Part shown: positions 22,860-34,754 of the stretch, piece after piece
Numbering within the stretch: position 1 is the first letter of the stretch
How the letters are laid out: each line of letters begins with the position of its first letter
Source: Panax quinquefolius
Taxonomy: Eukaryota > Streptophyta > Magnoliopsida > Apiales > Araliaceae
Direction of reading: 5' to 3'
DNA length: 64,000 nt
NCBI GenBank assembly: GCA_020205615.1
Contig: CM035162.1
Location: forward strand, 29,924,681 to 29,988,680
Notes under the pieces: generated by a model
Databases searched by the model: none
Seen by the model: only the letters and a program-made list of their open reading frames with translations
What the model was told of the DNA's origin: nothing
Position numbers and translations under genes: made by a program

Positions 22860-23270
22860 AGAATGGAATAATAAAAGAAATCACCGTGCATGCGATAGAT
22901 CCGCGCATGCAAAAGTTATTCCAATAGAATAATAAATAATGTAACCCAGTCGTGCGTAAAACGCACGCATGAGGATGTTCCAACGAGAATGATAAATAAT
23001 GGAACCAAGTCATGCGCCAGAAAGCAAAGGCAGGATGTTCCAATGTAATAATAAAGAACGGAACCGTGTCATGCATAAAGCATGAGACGTGATGTTCCAA
23101 GCGGAATGATAAAGAAACTAAATAATAATGAATCAATCACCACGCAGATTAGATGCATAAAGTTATTCCAACATAATGATAAAGAATGGAATAATGTAAG
23201 AATTTCACCAAGTATAGGGTAGCAGCGTATCAAAAGTTATTCCAATGTAATAATAAAGAATGGAATAACA
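22860..23270 (-). repeat. Hairpin array in D/E LTR
   Basis: Antisense version of the A/B array: repeated gttattccaa...taataaagaatggaataa units (about seven), with gcatgcg spacers, directly downstream of the LTR TATA box in sense orientation. Confidence 0.75.
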
Positions 23271-23432
23271 GAATTTCTCTTCATGAATACGAAAGAAATA
23301 ATACCCCTTACCTTAGAAGAATCTGGATATATGGGAGTAGTGAAGTAGCAAAATATTTTTCTTCTTTCTCTCTATAATTTCTCTCTCTAGAGTTTCAGTG
23401 AATTTGTAAGAAATAACGAAGGAATGAGCTTC

Positions 23433-23440
23433 TATTTATA
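23433..23440 (-). promoter_or_regulatory. TATA box of D/E LTR
   Basis: TATTTATA on +, adjoining ggaatgagcttc, the reverse of the gaagctcattcc context seen at 9814. Confidence 0.7.
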
Positions 23441-23771
23441 GGAGAATGGAAGGGTACTGCGTTAAGAAAGCAGACGCAACACGCTTATTTTTTAAAATTT
23501 ACTGGATAAAACAACACAACTTCACTTGCGGTTCTAAGTATCGAGTATTCATTTTCAAGGAGTGGCCAATGAGAAAAATGAACACATGCCAATATAATAG
23601 CCTTGACCAATTAGAATGCATCCTAATTTTGCAAGTTGTCAATAATACTGCATAAGTGGAAAAGTCTCGCCAATTAATGTCTAGGCTTGAAAAAACTAAC
23701 CCACAATCCGCCAAATAAAGCTAGCCATTCTTTGAAAATAATTAAGGGCCCCCACCCTTTATCAACATCAT

Positions 23772-23773
<2 letters not shown>

Positions 23774-23827
<54 letters not shown>
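23774..23827. repeat. (AT)27 microsatellite
   Basis: Uninterrupted AT dinucleotides in the U3 of the D/E LTR. The first of three such tracts within 560 bp. Confidence 0.95.
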
Positions 23828-23830
<3 letters not shown>

Positions 23831-23850
23831 ATTAAAGTTACGGAAGGGAA

Positions 23851-23880
23851 ACCAAATTCACTAGGTGGAGTGAATTTGGT
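23851..23880. repeat. Perfect 12-bp inverted repeat between (AT)n tracts
   Basis: ACCAAATTCACT (23851-23862) and AGTGAATTTGGT (23869-23880) with a 6-nt loop. It lies alone between the first two microsatellites. Confidence 0.85.
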
Positions 23881-23887
23881 GGAATGA

Positions 23888-23892
<5 letters not shown>

Positions 23893-23940
<48 letters not shown>
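23893..23940. repeat. (AT)24 microsatellite
   Basis: Pure AT run that directly abuts the left arm of the foldback element at 23941. Confidence 0.95.
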
Positions 23941-23943
<3 letters not shown>

Positions 23944-24267
23944 CCATTTCTTAAGCTCACCCTTATTGAGTTCACTCGCCTTTTTTTTATAAAAAAACAT
24001 AATTAATAAAAATGTATAATAATTTTTTGGAATTGAAAGTTTTTTAAAAAAAGTGTTTTGGGTGTGATTTGGGTACATATAACAAAAGCAGTGTTGTAGA
24101 TATATATACATTGTTTTGTTTATATACTACCAAATCACACCCAAAAACACTTTTTTAAAAAAACTTTCAATTTCAAAAATTATTATACATTTTTATTAGT
24201 TATGTTTTTATATAAAAAATGAGAGTGAGCTTCGAAAAGTAACTCAATAAAGGTGAGCTTAAGATCC
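23941..24267. mobile_element. Foldback MITE-like element embedded in (AT)n
   Basis: Left arm gatccatttcttaagctcaccc... (23941-24100) and right arm ...ggtgagcttaagatcc (24118-24267) are inverted copies over about 150 bp. Shared blocks include cataattaataaaaatgtat, gtgttttgggtgtgatttgg and their reverse complements. No coding capacity. It is flanked by AT tracts on both sides (right tract after ttgctctc). The rice Micron family of MITEs is known to lie in (TA)n tracts, a possible analogue. The superfamily is not determined. Confidence 0.7.
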
Positions 24268-24270
24268 TTG

Positions 24271-24275
<5 letters not shown>

Positions 24276-24327
<52 letters not shown>
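24276..24327. repeat. (AT)n microsatellite, ~26 units
   Basis: Third AT tract, on the right side of the foldback element. Confidence 0.95.
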
Positions 24328-24330
<3 letters not shown>

Positions 24331-25119
24331 CAAAAATTGAGATAACTTCTCCCGATTATTTTGCCGATTATTTTGAAAAATGAGTAGGTGGGGGTTCATA
24401 AAATACGACAAAATTTATAACAAATACTTCATAAAAAAAATCCCCTCAATATTTTTAACAATATACATCATCATTATTATAATTCACAACATTAATCGAC
24501 CAGGTTGTTTTCAGGAAAGAGGGGCCTTTCCAATAAGAATTTCTCCCTATTGGCGCGCAATTAGGTGACCAAACCTCTCCTTGACAAAACTTCTAGACAT
24601 CGTTAATATTGCAAATAATAATATTAATAACTTTATCATCTCAATTATTTATTTAATAATATATAAAATATCGACAATAATTGAATCAAATAACGTGAGA
24701 TATTATGCAACAATTACTATAGCAATAATTGAACAAAACTGAATAACTTCTCACGTAAGCATCAATAATCAATACCGTGTGCTACTATGCAACCACGCGT
24801 ATTACTGTACTTTTAACACCGGGTGTTTCAACAGTTAACGGTAAAACTTTCGCCGTTATTTTCATAAAAAGATATTTTTATCGTTTTCTCAATCGACAAT
24901 AATTCCGTTGTGGGGTCCACCAATGATTTGTCATGGTTATGCGAATATTCCTATTAAAACGAATATTCCCACCAATCGAATATTATATAACAACTTGCGT
25001 ACTTTGCAAAATTTATAAATATTACCCATAACTATAACATTATATCAAATTCATTCCATAATATTTAAAAATGATATTTATAGAAAAATCATCTTTATTA
25101 AAAAAGTTGGGGTCTTACA

Positions 25120-25131
25120 ACCTCCCTTCTT
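25120..25131 (-). other. Polypurine tract of E
   Basis: acctcccttctt on +, i.e. AAGAAGGGAGGT in sense, directly next to the LTR boundary. Confidence 0.85.
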
Positions 25132-28100
25132 ATGAAATTTCGCCCTCGAAATTAGGGTACATACATCTAGTATGTCAAGAGGTAAGGATACCTTGATTTC
25201 ATTTGATTCTAACTCCTGTGTCATTTCCTCAACATCGTGGTTTCTCCACAAAACTTTGACTTGAGGTATAACCTTGGAGCGCAGAGTATGTTCCTTCTTA
25301 TCCAAGATTTGAACAAGAACCTCTTCATACGTTAAATCTTCAGCTATTTTGTCTGGTTCCAACTCAATAATGTGGTTTGGGTCTTCTACATATTTACGTA
25401 ACATGGATATGTGAAAAATGTTATGAACACGAGACATACTTGGCGGTAAAACGAGTCTATAGGCCACAGTTCATACTCGATCGAGGATTAAAAATGGGCC
25501 GATAAATCGAGGATTGAGCTTTTCTCTCTTTCTAAATCTCGTAACTCCTTTCCATGGAGTAACACGTAACAACACATGATCTCCTATATCGAATTCTACG
25601 TCCTTTCGATGAAGATCAACATAACTCTTTTGTCGATCTTGTGAGGTTTTTATACGTTGTCGGATCGTTTGAATCTTTTTCGTAGTCATACGTACCGAAT
25701 CTGGTCCCAACAACGTTGCTTCACCCACCTCATCCCAGCATACTAGAGAACGACACTTTCTTCCATACAACGCCTCGAATGGAGCCATGCCAATACTTGT
25801 TTGATTACTGTTGTTGTAGGAAAACTCCACCAATGGTAAGAACTTGTCCTAACTTCCCTTGAAATCAAGGACACAGAGTCTTAATAGATCTTCAAGAGTT
25901 TGAATTGTCCTCTCCGATCGCTTCCGTCTCTTTCGAGGATGATATACCGAGCTAAATCAGAAATGCGCCCATAGCTTTTTTGCAAACTAACCCAAAATCT
26001 TGAAGTGAATCTTGGGTCTCGATCATAAACTATGGATCTTTGGCATATCATGCAATCTTACAATCTCGTTTTATGTACATCTGAGCAAGACGTTCAAGTG
26101 TATAAGTTTCTCGTATCGGTAAAAAATGAGCAGACTTGGTCAATCTATCAACAATGACCCAAATCGCATCTATGCCTTGAGAAACCTTGGGAAGACCGGT
26201 AATGAAATCCATGGTAATGTGCTCCCACTTCCATTCTGGAATTTCAAGTGGTTGTGATGGACCTTTTGGTACTTGATGTTCCGCCGACTGGTTGATAAGT
26301 TAGACACCTTGAGATAAATAAATAGCTTAGCTCTCTCTTCATATTGCTCCACTAAAATGTATGACGAAGATCACGATACATTTTGGTACTCCTGAGATGG
26401 ATCGCAAACGTGTGTTGTGCGCTTCCATCATGATTTTATACTTTAAATCGTGGTCGTTAGGACCACAAAGTCCTGAGTTGACTCAAGTATTCCTTCTTCA
26501 TCGATTCTTGCTTCCTAAGATAAAGCACCTTCTTACACTTTCTTCCTCATACTCATCGACTCCAAGTCAGTAGCTTGAGTAGCTTTAACTTTATCAATTA
26601 AAGTCGGTTTTACTACTCAGATATTCGCCATTATCACATGGGTCCCTCGGAGTCTTTAACTCTATCTTCATCCTTTTGCAAGTCACAAAATGGGCCTTTG
26701 AGTTGACAATATCGACTTTCGTACTCAGATATGATCTTTCTACTCGATCGCGCCGCCACAACATTCATTTTTCCAAGATGGTATTGGATGGTATGATCAT
26801 AATCTTTCAACAGTTCAAGCCAACGTCATTGTCTCATGTTGAGTTCCTTTTGAGTGAAGAAATATTTGAGGCTTTTTATGATCCGTAAAGATCTCCACTT
26901 TCTCTCCATACAAGTAATGCCTCCAAATTTTAAGTGCTGAAAGACAATATTTGCCAACTCTAGATCATGAGTAGGATAATTCCTCTCATATTCTTTGAGT
27001 TGTCTTGAGGCATAGGCTATGACTTTCCTATGTTGCATGAGAACACATCCTAAACCTTTGCTCAAGCATCATCATGAGATGACAAATCCCTCCGAGCTAG
27101 ATGGTATTGTCGTAACAGTCTTTGAAATGAGTCTCCTCTTGAGTTCTTGAAAACTCTTCTCACATTCCTCGCTCCAACCGAATTTTGTATCTTTTCGAGT
27201 TAGCTGAGTTAATGGAGTAGCGATTCGAGAAAATCCTTCCACGAATCTCCGATAATAATCAGCTAAGCCGAGAAAGCTACGTACTTTGGTCACTGGTTTG
27301 GATTGCTCCCAGCTTTGAATAGCTTCAATCTTTGCTAGGTCAATTGACATTCCATGACTTGATACTACGTGCTCATGGAATGCTACTTCCTCAAGCCAGA
27401 ACTCGCATTTCTTCAACTTGGCATAAAGCTTGTATTCACGAAGCTTTTGGAGTATCAGCCTCAAGTGTTGCTCATGGATTTTGGAATAAATAAGGATTTC
27501 ATCAATAAAGACGACCACAAAGTGATCCAAATATTCCTTGAATACTCGGTTCATCATATCCATGAAGGTTAAAGCAGGAGCATTAGTCAATCCAAAAGAC
27601 ATGACTAGGAATTCATAATGCCCGTACCGAGTTCTGAAAGCCGTCTTTGGAATGTCATCGGTTCTAATCTTTAATTGGTGATATCCGGAACGAAGATCAA
27701 TCTTTGAAAAGAATTTGGCTCCTTGCAACTGGTCAAACAGGTCATTAATACGTGGCAATGGGTACCTTTTTTTATGGTAACATGATTCAACTCCCGATAA
27801 TCAATACAAAGTAACATACTCCCATCTTTCTTTTTCAAGAATAGAACAAAAGCACCCCAAGAAGAAGTACTAGGACGAATAAAGTCAATGTCTAACAATT
27901 CCTACAGTTGGGTCTTTAACTCCTGAAGTTCAATAGGAGCCATTCGATATGGGGCTTTGGAAATGGGTTTTGTAAAAGGTTCAAGGTCGATACAAAATAC
28001 AATTTCACGCGCCTGGGGAAGGCTGGGAAGTTCTTGAGAATACGTCAGGAAATTTATTAACAATAAAAATATCATTCAAAGCTGACGTATTTTTGTTTAG

Positions 28101-28600
28101 ATCCGTGACATGAGCTAAGAAAGCTTGACATCCGTTTTTTAATAAACGAATAGCTTTATGGCTTGAGATGACAGTGATTAATTTTAATGGTTTGGTTGCT
28201 TGAATTCGCATAATAGGTTGGTTAGGAATATGAAAGCTAACAACCTTACGAAAATAATCAATTTTTGCATGATGAGTTGTTAACCAATCAATCCCTAGAA
28301 TCACATCAAATGCAAGTATTTTTAATTAAATAAGATCGACAGGTAATGTTAAGGTACCGATTTGAATCAAACAAGACTTATAAACAGTGGATGTAATGAA
28401 GGTTTCTCCCAACGGAGTTTCCATAGATAAGTCAAAGTCTAATTTCTCCGGAGTCAAATTTAATCGTTGAGCGCAAGTAGGATAAATAAAAGAATGGGTA
28501 GAACCGGTATCAAATAAGGTATAGACTTCGCTAGAGTTTATGATAAGCTTACCCGTGATGACCTCGTTCGGGTTCTTTGCTTTCTGGGAGGTCACTACAA
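25132..28600 (-). pseudogene. pol: E pol pseudogene (most complete pol in the window)
   Basis: Protease frame 28595-28326 has DTGS at 28511-28500. It continues at 28304-28005 (ILGIDWLTTHHAKID, then [14 protein letters not shown], the uninterrupted ancestral state). RT: 27898-27671 ([23 protein letters not shown]) and 27758-27072, 228 codons with [10 protein letters not shown] and a catalytic box FIDEIL, so the second aspartate (codon 27500-27498) is glutamate. RNase H: 27065-26826 ([22 protein letters not shown]). Integrase: a degraded core at 26350-25900, then open frames 25833-25471 (TSIGMAPFEALYGRKCR ... RFIGPFLIL) and 25467-25078 with KVIPQVKVLWRNHDVEEM. Frameshifts separate the pieces. 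Confidence 0.9.
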
Positions 28601-28605
28601 CGCTC

Positions 28606-29762
28606 TCCCTTGCACTACCGGCTTTGACTTTTCTGGGACGACCTTTGGTACCTCCGTCCTAGCTGAACTTGTCTTCGGTGAACGATAAAATCGGGCTAGG
28701 TGACCTTCTCTTCCACAATTATAACATGCTTTAGACGGCATCGCGCAGTTTGGACTGATGTATCCCTTCCCTCTTTATTTGAAGCATATGATGGGTGGTC
28801 GTTCTCCTTCCTTAACAACGGGTCTTTGGTCGACGACTTTCCATCATTGTTGAATCTCCTCTTCGAAATGCCCATTCTTATTATTTTAGTACGATTACCT
28901 TTGAAGTGGTTACCATTTCGCCCATTGATTCCTCCACGCTTGTTGTCACCGCTTCGATGATCGCCTCCGATCGGGTATTATCATTTTGCCGATCGCTTTC
29001 TCTTGGTTGCGTTGACTCGTTATCGCGCTCCAATAACTGAGCCCTATTTACAACATCTTAATACAAACACAGTTTATGAGAAATTAGATATTGACGTATC
29101 TCGGGTTTCAAACCTCTTAGAAACATCCGCGTCATTCTCTCCTCATTGTCAACCAAGTGAAACGCAAACCAGGACAACTCGGCAAACTTAGCTAAGATCA
29201 TGGCGACACGATCATATTGTTTGCTTTTAACTTGATGAACTCTACCTCTTTTATGTGACGAATACTTTTAAAAGTACTTGTCGTTTAATAGTTCTTGGAA
29301 CTTCTCCCAAGACATCTTCAGTGCGGCAGGTTGAGTACGCTTTACCGATTCCCACCAGTAATCTGCCTCTCCTCGCAACATAAAGGTGGCAAAGAGAACC
29401 TTTTGCTCCTCGAAGCATCCCAAGACATCAAATATCTTGGTGATCTGCTTTATCCACGTCTCCGCCTTAAGTGGTTTTGGTTCTCCAATAAACTCCGGTG
29501 GTCCCAGCTCCTTGAACTATTTAGCGATGACCATCCGAGAGTTACCAGTGTTTCCACCTGCATTTTGGACAGGAGTCTCTTTTGCCTGATGTTGTACGAA
29601 TTGCAGAAAGCTCCTAAACATCCCGTCGTTCACCATTTGATCGGTGTTGTTGTTCACCTGAGAATTATTGCCTTCCTGATGCACATTATCCTGGGTGTTG
29701 ATTTGTGGTGACTCAACGGTCTTTTGTGCTCCATTGATATTCTCAACATTCTCGGATGTCAT
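28606..29762 (-). pseudogene. gag: E gag pseudogene
   Basis: The start ATG at 29762 (MTSENVENING) is the conserved one. The first frame runs to a TAG at about 29517, where the other copies read CAG before FKELGPPEF. Beyond it the core (MSWEKFQEL, LKPEIRQYL) is legible but frameshifted. The second zinc knuckle (about 28727-28685) is C-Y-N-C-G-R-E-G-H, keeping the cysteine lost in A, B and G. A single nonsense change and a few indels make it the least damaged full-length gag after B's core. Confidence 0.85.
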
Positions 29763-29922
29763 TTTCAGATACTGCCACAAAACAAGGGTTAATTGACATG
29801 TAACATATTATCACTATATACTCGATGACCAATTAAATACCAAATAAACTTAGGTAGGTCATACTAGCGAAGAATTCTCCATCTCTCCCTCCTAGTTCTA
29901 GTCTCATATCTTAGTCATGGAT

Positions 29923-29927
29923 CATAT
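29923..29927. repeat. Target-site duplication of F, left copy
   Basis: catat; identical to 37139-37143. The interrupted target is E's leader (ggatcatat / ccctaag). Confidence 0.9.
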
Positions 29928-30094
29928 TGTAACGCCCCCAAAATAGGTCCATTCCATCCAACCCATTCTGAGTCGAACTTTATTACAACAATTGTCGTGC
30001 AAAATACAACAACACATATGCCGTGAGTTTGGATACAAATATATACCAATCAGAAGACGTCACAATGACACCTTATATAAAGGTATAGTCAAAA

Positions 30095-30540
30095 CCTGCT
30101 TTTAGAAATTAGAATCTTTGGGAAGTGCTCAAGAGAAACCTTCGTATATGGGAGGCCATGCTTTTAGGTTATGGTAGATATCATATGGCCACGTAATTAT
30201 CCTTGGTCAACCCTAATAGACCCCTAAAGAAAAACAAGAAGATTATTATCGTATTTTCCCAATGGTGAGTCTTCTCTTAACATATCATTATCTCCACTGT
30301 CTCTAATTGGGTATTATACTCCAAACAAACACCAAGATTATATAGGTAGTGCTTGTAAATATACAAATAAGTGGATGAGCACAACCATGTCTTATGATAA
30401 CACGAGGTTGTATATGTCATTAGACATCTTGTATGATAGTGACAAAACACCCTTCCAAGTTAAATTCACCTCACCCTCAACATCTATGATCACCACACTC
30501 TATTCCTCGCTTATCCCCGCTCGACCCTAAATTGACACAC
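30095..30540 (-). other. F-specific U5 block of ~440 bp
   Basis: Contains gggaggccatgcttttaggt, atatggccacgtaattatcc and accctcaacatctatg. It is present in both F LTRs (here and about 33890-34330) and absent from C, where about 80 unrelated bases occupy the interval. No convincing reading frame. Possibly acquired sequence. Confidence 0.55.
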
Positions 30541-30964
30541 TTTTATTACCCGAAAGGAATTGTGAAACAAAAGGGTGAGCAACAACTAGCTCAATAAAGA
30601 ATATTATGACTAAAGATAAATAAATTATCAATAGTCTTCATCAAGAATAAATCGAGATTTAGAACATATGGTAGATGATAAACTTTTCAACCATAGTCAC
30701 GGCGGAATGAGCAATCCATTAGAAGAGTCAAATAGACTATAAAGTCTATTGTCTTCTCCATGTTAAAATCCACCAACAATGTTTTATCCTCGTAACATCA
30801 ATCAACAATTTCTCATCCACAATCACGTGTATATCCCATAATCGTAATTGTAGTTCTAAATTCCTTTTCCTCATCCAAGACAAAGATAATTTTCATCACT
30901 TGTCTTTACCGAAATATCAAAGATCATGGTTATACCAAATCACGGTTCTGCTCATAATCATACT

Positions 30965-31520
30965 AATAAATTCATCTTTGCACTACGGGCCAAAGATATT
31001 CATCAACAGATTCATCTTTACACCACAAAGCTAAAGATATTCAACAACGGGTCATCTTTGCATTACAAGCCAAAGATATTCATCAATAATTCATCTTTGC
31101 ACTACAAAGCAAAGATATTCAACAAAAGTCATCTTTGCATTACGCAAAAGATATTCATCAATAATTCATCTTTGCAGACTAACGGCTTAAAGATATTCAA
31201 CAACAGTCATCTTTGCATTAAAGCAAAAGATATTCATCAATAATTCATCTTTGACTCATTTGGTAAAGATATTCAACAACGGGTCATCTTTGCATTACAA
31301 GCCAAAGATATTCATCAATAATTCATCTTTTGCACTACTGACTAAAGATATTCAACAACGAAGTCATCTTTGCATTACGAGCAAAAGATATTCATCAATA
31401 ATTCATCTTTGACCATCGCTAAAGATATTCATCATTTGGTCATGTTCATTTAAACACTGTTCATCTTTGCACTCTGAGCCAAAGATATTCTTCGTAAATC
31501 ATTCATCTTTGCATTGGTTT
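30965..31520 (-). repeat. ~40-bp array in F 3' LTR, dimeric (~79 bp)
   Basis: About 15 units. Two unit types alternate: ttcatctttgcac...aaagatattcaacaac and gtcatctttgcatta...aaagatattcatcaataa. This gives a higher-order period near 79 bp. The end units (31440-31520) are degenerate. Confidence 0.8.
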
Positions 31521-31654
31521 TATCCACGTCCAAAAATACCTCAAAAATAATCATAGTGGTGTAAAATTCAAGAATGATCAAAACATGGATACAATCAAAG
31601 CTAGTATCCGAGAATAGATATTTTAGACAAAAAGAAAAATTTTCATTTTCGATT

Positions 31655-31870
31655 GAATAGTCAGATTCGTGAATGAATAGTGCCGTATACGTGAATAAGG
31701 TCAGATATCGTGAATAGTCCGTATACGTGAATAGTAACTCCGGACACCAAAAGATAGAAATTCACAAAAAAAAACATCTTCACGCTTCATAAATAGTACT
31801 CGTGAATAGTAACTTCGTGAATAGTAACTCATGAATAGTAACTCGTGAATAAGTAACTCATGAATAAGAA
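31655..31870 (-). repeat. GTGAATAGTAAC minisatellite in F 3' LTR
   Basis: Runs of cgtgaatagtaac / catgaatagtaac units of 13-15 bp, in two clusters (31670-31740 and 31795-31870) around an aagatagaaattcac spacer. Confidence 0.8.
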
Positions 31871-32150
31871 CCTCCGATACATGAAAAAGTTCCAAATTTG
31901 ATAAAAAATTCAACCAATATTTCAAAGATAATGATATCAAGAAATAATATCATCGAGAAGAAAATAACATCCCTTACCTCGAAAGACAAGATTTCTAGTT
32001 GAAACACAGGATATAGTAAATGAAGGGAACTTGCACCGTCTAACAATACTCAAAGTATACTCAAAATACTCACAAGAATACGCTTCGATAAATATAGAGA
32101 GAAGAGAGAAAACTTGTTTACGGTGTGATTTTCAATTTAACTTAAATTTC

Positions 32151-32158
32151 TATTTATA
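32151..32158 (-). promoter_or_regulatory. TATA box of F 3' LTR
   Basis: TATTTATA on +; followed in sense by an agagagaag-type leader (32095-32112). Confidence 0.6.
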
Positions 32159-33369
32159 GGAAAATGTTAAGACGCTTCAAGCATAGACTTAACTCCGCAA
32201 CCTTTGATGGCTTTACTGCTACTATTCCCACCCACTACATTTGAAAATTCAATTGAGCACATTTCTCACCAACCAAAAGTGGGGCCCACCAATTCTAGAA
32301 TTTTCCACCAAAATCATTTATAAACCTAATTTCTAATCAATCACCTCTTAAAATTCATAACAAATTATACGTTCATTTTAATTGGTTCAAAATTTGTGAA
32401 CATATACTCAACTTATATATGTATAACATATCCAAAAATCCCAACGATCCAAATACGATTAAAAATTATAACTCACATAATAAAGTTGTAAGATAATCGA
32501 TTTGATCTTTTAATACCTCCAATCCGGACAAAATATCGATAAAATACCTCAACATTAATTCCTTCATTTATAACCACATAAATAAATCCATCATTTATAT
32601 CCACATCAAATAAATATTTCATTGTCATATAAATCAATAATTAATTATTCATAAATAATATCATAGAATCACAATAATGACAAACCAGTAGTGCGCCTCA
32701 GGAAAGAGGGCTTTCAATAAGAATTTCTCTCATGGTAGCAAGCAATTAGGTGACCAAACCTCTCCTCGATGTAACTTTCTAGACATTGCCAATAATGTTA
32801 TCTAATAATATTATTCAAATAATATGAATTATTGATCCGATAATGGAGATATCAGGCGTTGACAATTATTGAACAACAATAATATAAAATATCAACGATC
32901 AATTATTGAATCAATAAAATAAAATATTGAATAAAGAATTATTGTAACAATTATTGAGTAGTGCCTTCTTACGTAAGAATCAATAATTCAAAAATATCTT
33001 GTAATACCGTGGTGCCATCGCATGCAACGCGCGTATTACTTTATTTTACCAACCGGTATTCCAATGGTGTTAACTGTGAACGATTACGTCGTTATTTATA
33101 AAAAACTTAATTTTGTCGTTTTCTTCATCCGACGCTTATTACATTATGGGGCCCATAAATAATGCTATGTTGCATCACGAATATTCCCGACGTAAAGAAT
33201 ATTCCACGACCAAACTAATATTCCCCAAATAATAATGAATACTTTATACCCTGCGTATTTTGAAAAAAAATTCATATATCACCCTTAACTTTAACTTTTA
33301 TCAATTTAACCATTTCTTTGAATAATAAAAATTGAATACTTTTATTTCATAAAATTCGAGGGTCTTACA

Positions 33370-33382
33370 ATCTCCTCCTTAT
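33370..33382 (-). other. Polypurine tract of F
   Basis: atctcctccttat on +, ATAAGGAGGAGAT in sense, next to the LTR boundary. Confidence 0.85.
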
Positions 33383-33693
33383 GAAATTTCGTCCCGAAAT
33401 TTACGTACTCAGTATTTCAAAGAGTTGAGAATACCTTGTTTTCATTTTTATTCTATCTCCCCGTCATCATGATTTCTCCATTGCTCATCTCCCGTATTTG
33501 AGATATCATTCTAGAATACAACTTCAAAACTAACGTTAATTGAGCAATTAACATATCACATAATATCTCGATATTATGATCGACCAACAAATAAGCTAGT
33601 AGAGACACACTAACAAGGATTTACTCATCTCTCCCTCCTAGTTCTATTCCCAGGATCTCCGCCAGAGATCATATCCCCAAGCTCGATACCAAA
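33383..33693 (-). pseudogene. F internal region: pol-end scrap fused to leader
   Basis: 33383-33490 aligns with the last part of E pol (gagaataccttgttttca ... atttctcc against ggataccttgatttca ... ggtttctcc). From about 33560 it aligns with the E/D leader (cgaccaac, tctctccctcctagttct, agagatcatatcc). Everything from gag to integrase has been deleted. No open frame of note. Confidence 0.8.
33681..33691 (-). other. Primer binding site of F
   Basis: gctcgatacca on +, TGGTATCGAGC in sense, two bases from the LTR end. One change from the A/D site; the same variant is found in H. Confidence 0.8.
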
Positions 33694-34754
33694 TGTAACG
33701 CCCCCAAAATAGGTCCATTCCATCCAACCCATTCTCGAGTGCCAAATATATGGTATGTAAAAACAACTACAACTTTATTACAACAATTGTCGCAAAAAAA
33801 CAACACATATATCTTTGTGAGTTTGGATACAAATATATACCCAATGTGAAGACGTCACAATGACACCTTTACATAAAGGTATAGTCAAAAAACTGCTTTA
33901 GAAATTAGAATCTTTGGAAGTGCTCAAGGAAACCTTCGTATACATGGGAGGCCATGCTTTTAGGTTATGGTAGATATCATATGGCCACGTAATTATCCTT
34001 GGTCAACCCAATAGACCCCAAAGAAAAACAAGAAGATTACTATCGTATTCTTCCCAATGGTGAGTCTTCTCTTAACATATCATTATCTCCATGTCTCTAA
34101 TTGGGTATTATACTCCAAACAAACACCAAGATTATATAGGTAGTGCTTGTAAATATACTCTCGCAAGTGGATGAAGACAACCATGTCTTATGATAACACG
34201 AGGTCAGTATGTCATTTAGACATCTTGTATGATAAAGTGACAAAACACCCTTCCAAGTTAAATTCACCTCACCCTCAACATCTATGTATCACCACTCTAT
34301 TCCTCGCTATCCCCCGCCGAACCCAAATACACTTTTATTACCCGAAAGGAATTGTGAAACAAAAAGGGTGAGCACAACTAGCTCAAGAAGAATATTATGA
34401 CTAAAGATAAATAAATTATCAATAGTCTTCATCAAGAATAAATCGTAGATTTAGAACATACGGTAGATGATAAAACTTTTCAACCATAGTTAATGGAATG
34501 AGCAATCCATTAGAAGAGTCAAATAGACTATAAAGTCATTGTCTTCTCCATGTTAAAAATCCACCAACAATGTTTTATCCTCGTAACATCAATCAACAAT
34601 TTCTCGTCCACAATCACGTGTATATCCCATAATCGTAATTGTAGTTCTAAATTCTTTCCTCATCCAAGACAAAGATAATTTTCATCACTTGTTTTACCCG
34701 AAATATCAAAGATCATGGTTATACCAAATCACAGCTTCCTGCTCATAATCATAC

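Larger units (their letters stand above)
21844..25119 (-). repeat. Complete D/E LTR (3276 bp) with MITE and (AT)n in U3
   Basis: TGTGACGCCCCC (left) to GGGGTCTTACA (right), flanked by D's primer site and E's polypurine tract. In sense it holds U3 with the gaccaaacctctcc block (24560), a variable U3 stretch (23442-24480) with three (AT)n tracts and a foldback element, the TATA box, a hairpin array (23270-22860), the tagtgcat repeats (22640-22370) and U5. The variable stretch explains its extra length over the 2.4-2.7 kb LTRs. Confidence 0.85.
29928..33369 (-). repeat. F 3' LTR
   Basis: Sense order from 33369 down: U3 with the tccaattaatgaaaat-type AT-rich part and gaccaaacctctcc block (32750), TATA, GTGAATAGTAAC minisatellite (31655-31870), the ~40-bp array (30965-31520), an F-specific block (30090-30540) and the U5 end with ggttggatggaatggacc. 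It shares ends with C but lacks C's 7430-8130 block. Confidence 0.9.

Noticed and set aside
23687..24111. Frames rich in YIYIYI
   Set aside because: Translation of AT microsatellites.
23774..24327. Centromeric or telomeric satellite
   Set aside because: Only simple AT runs and one foldback element within an LTR; no long monomer array or telomere repeat.
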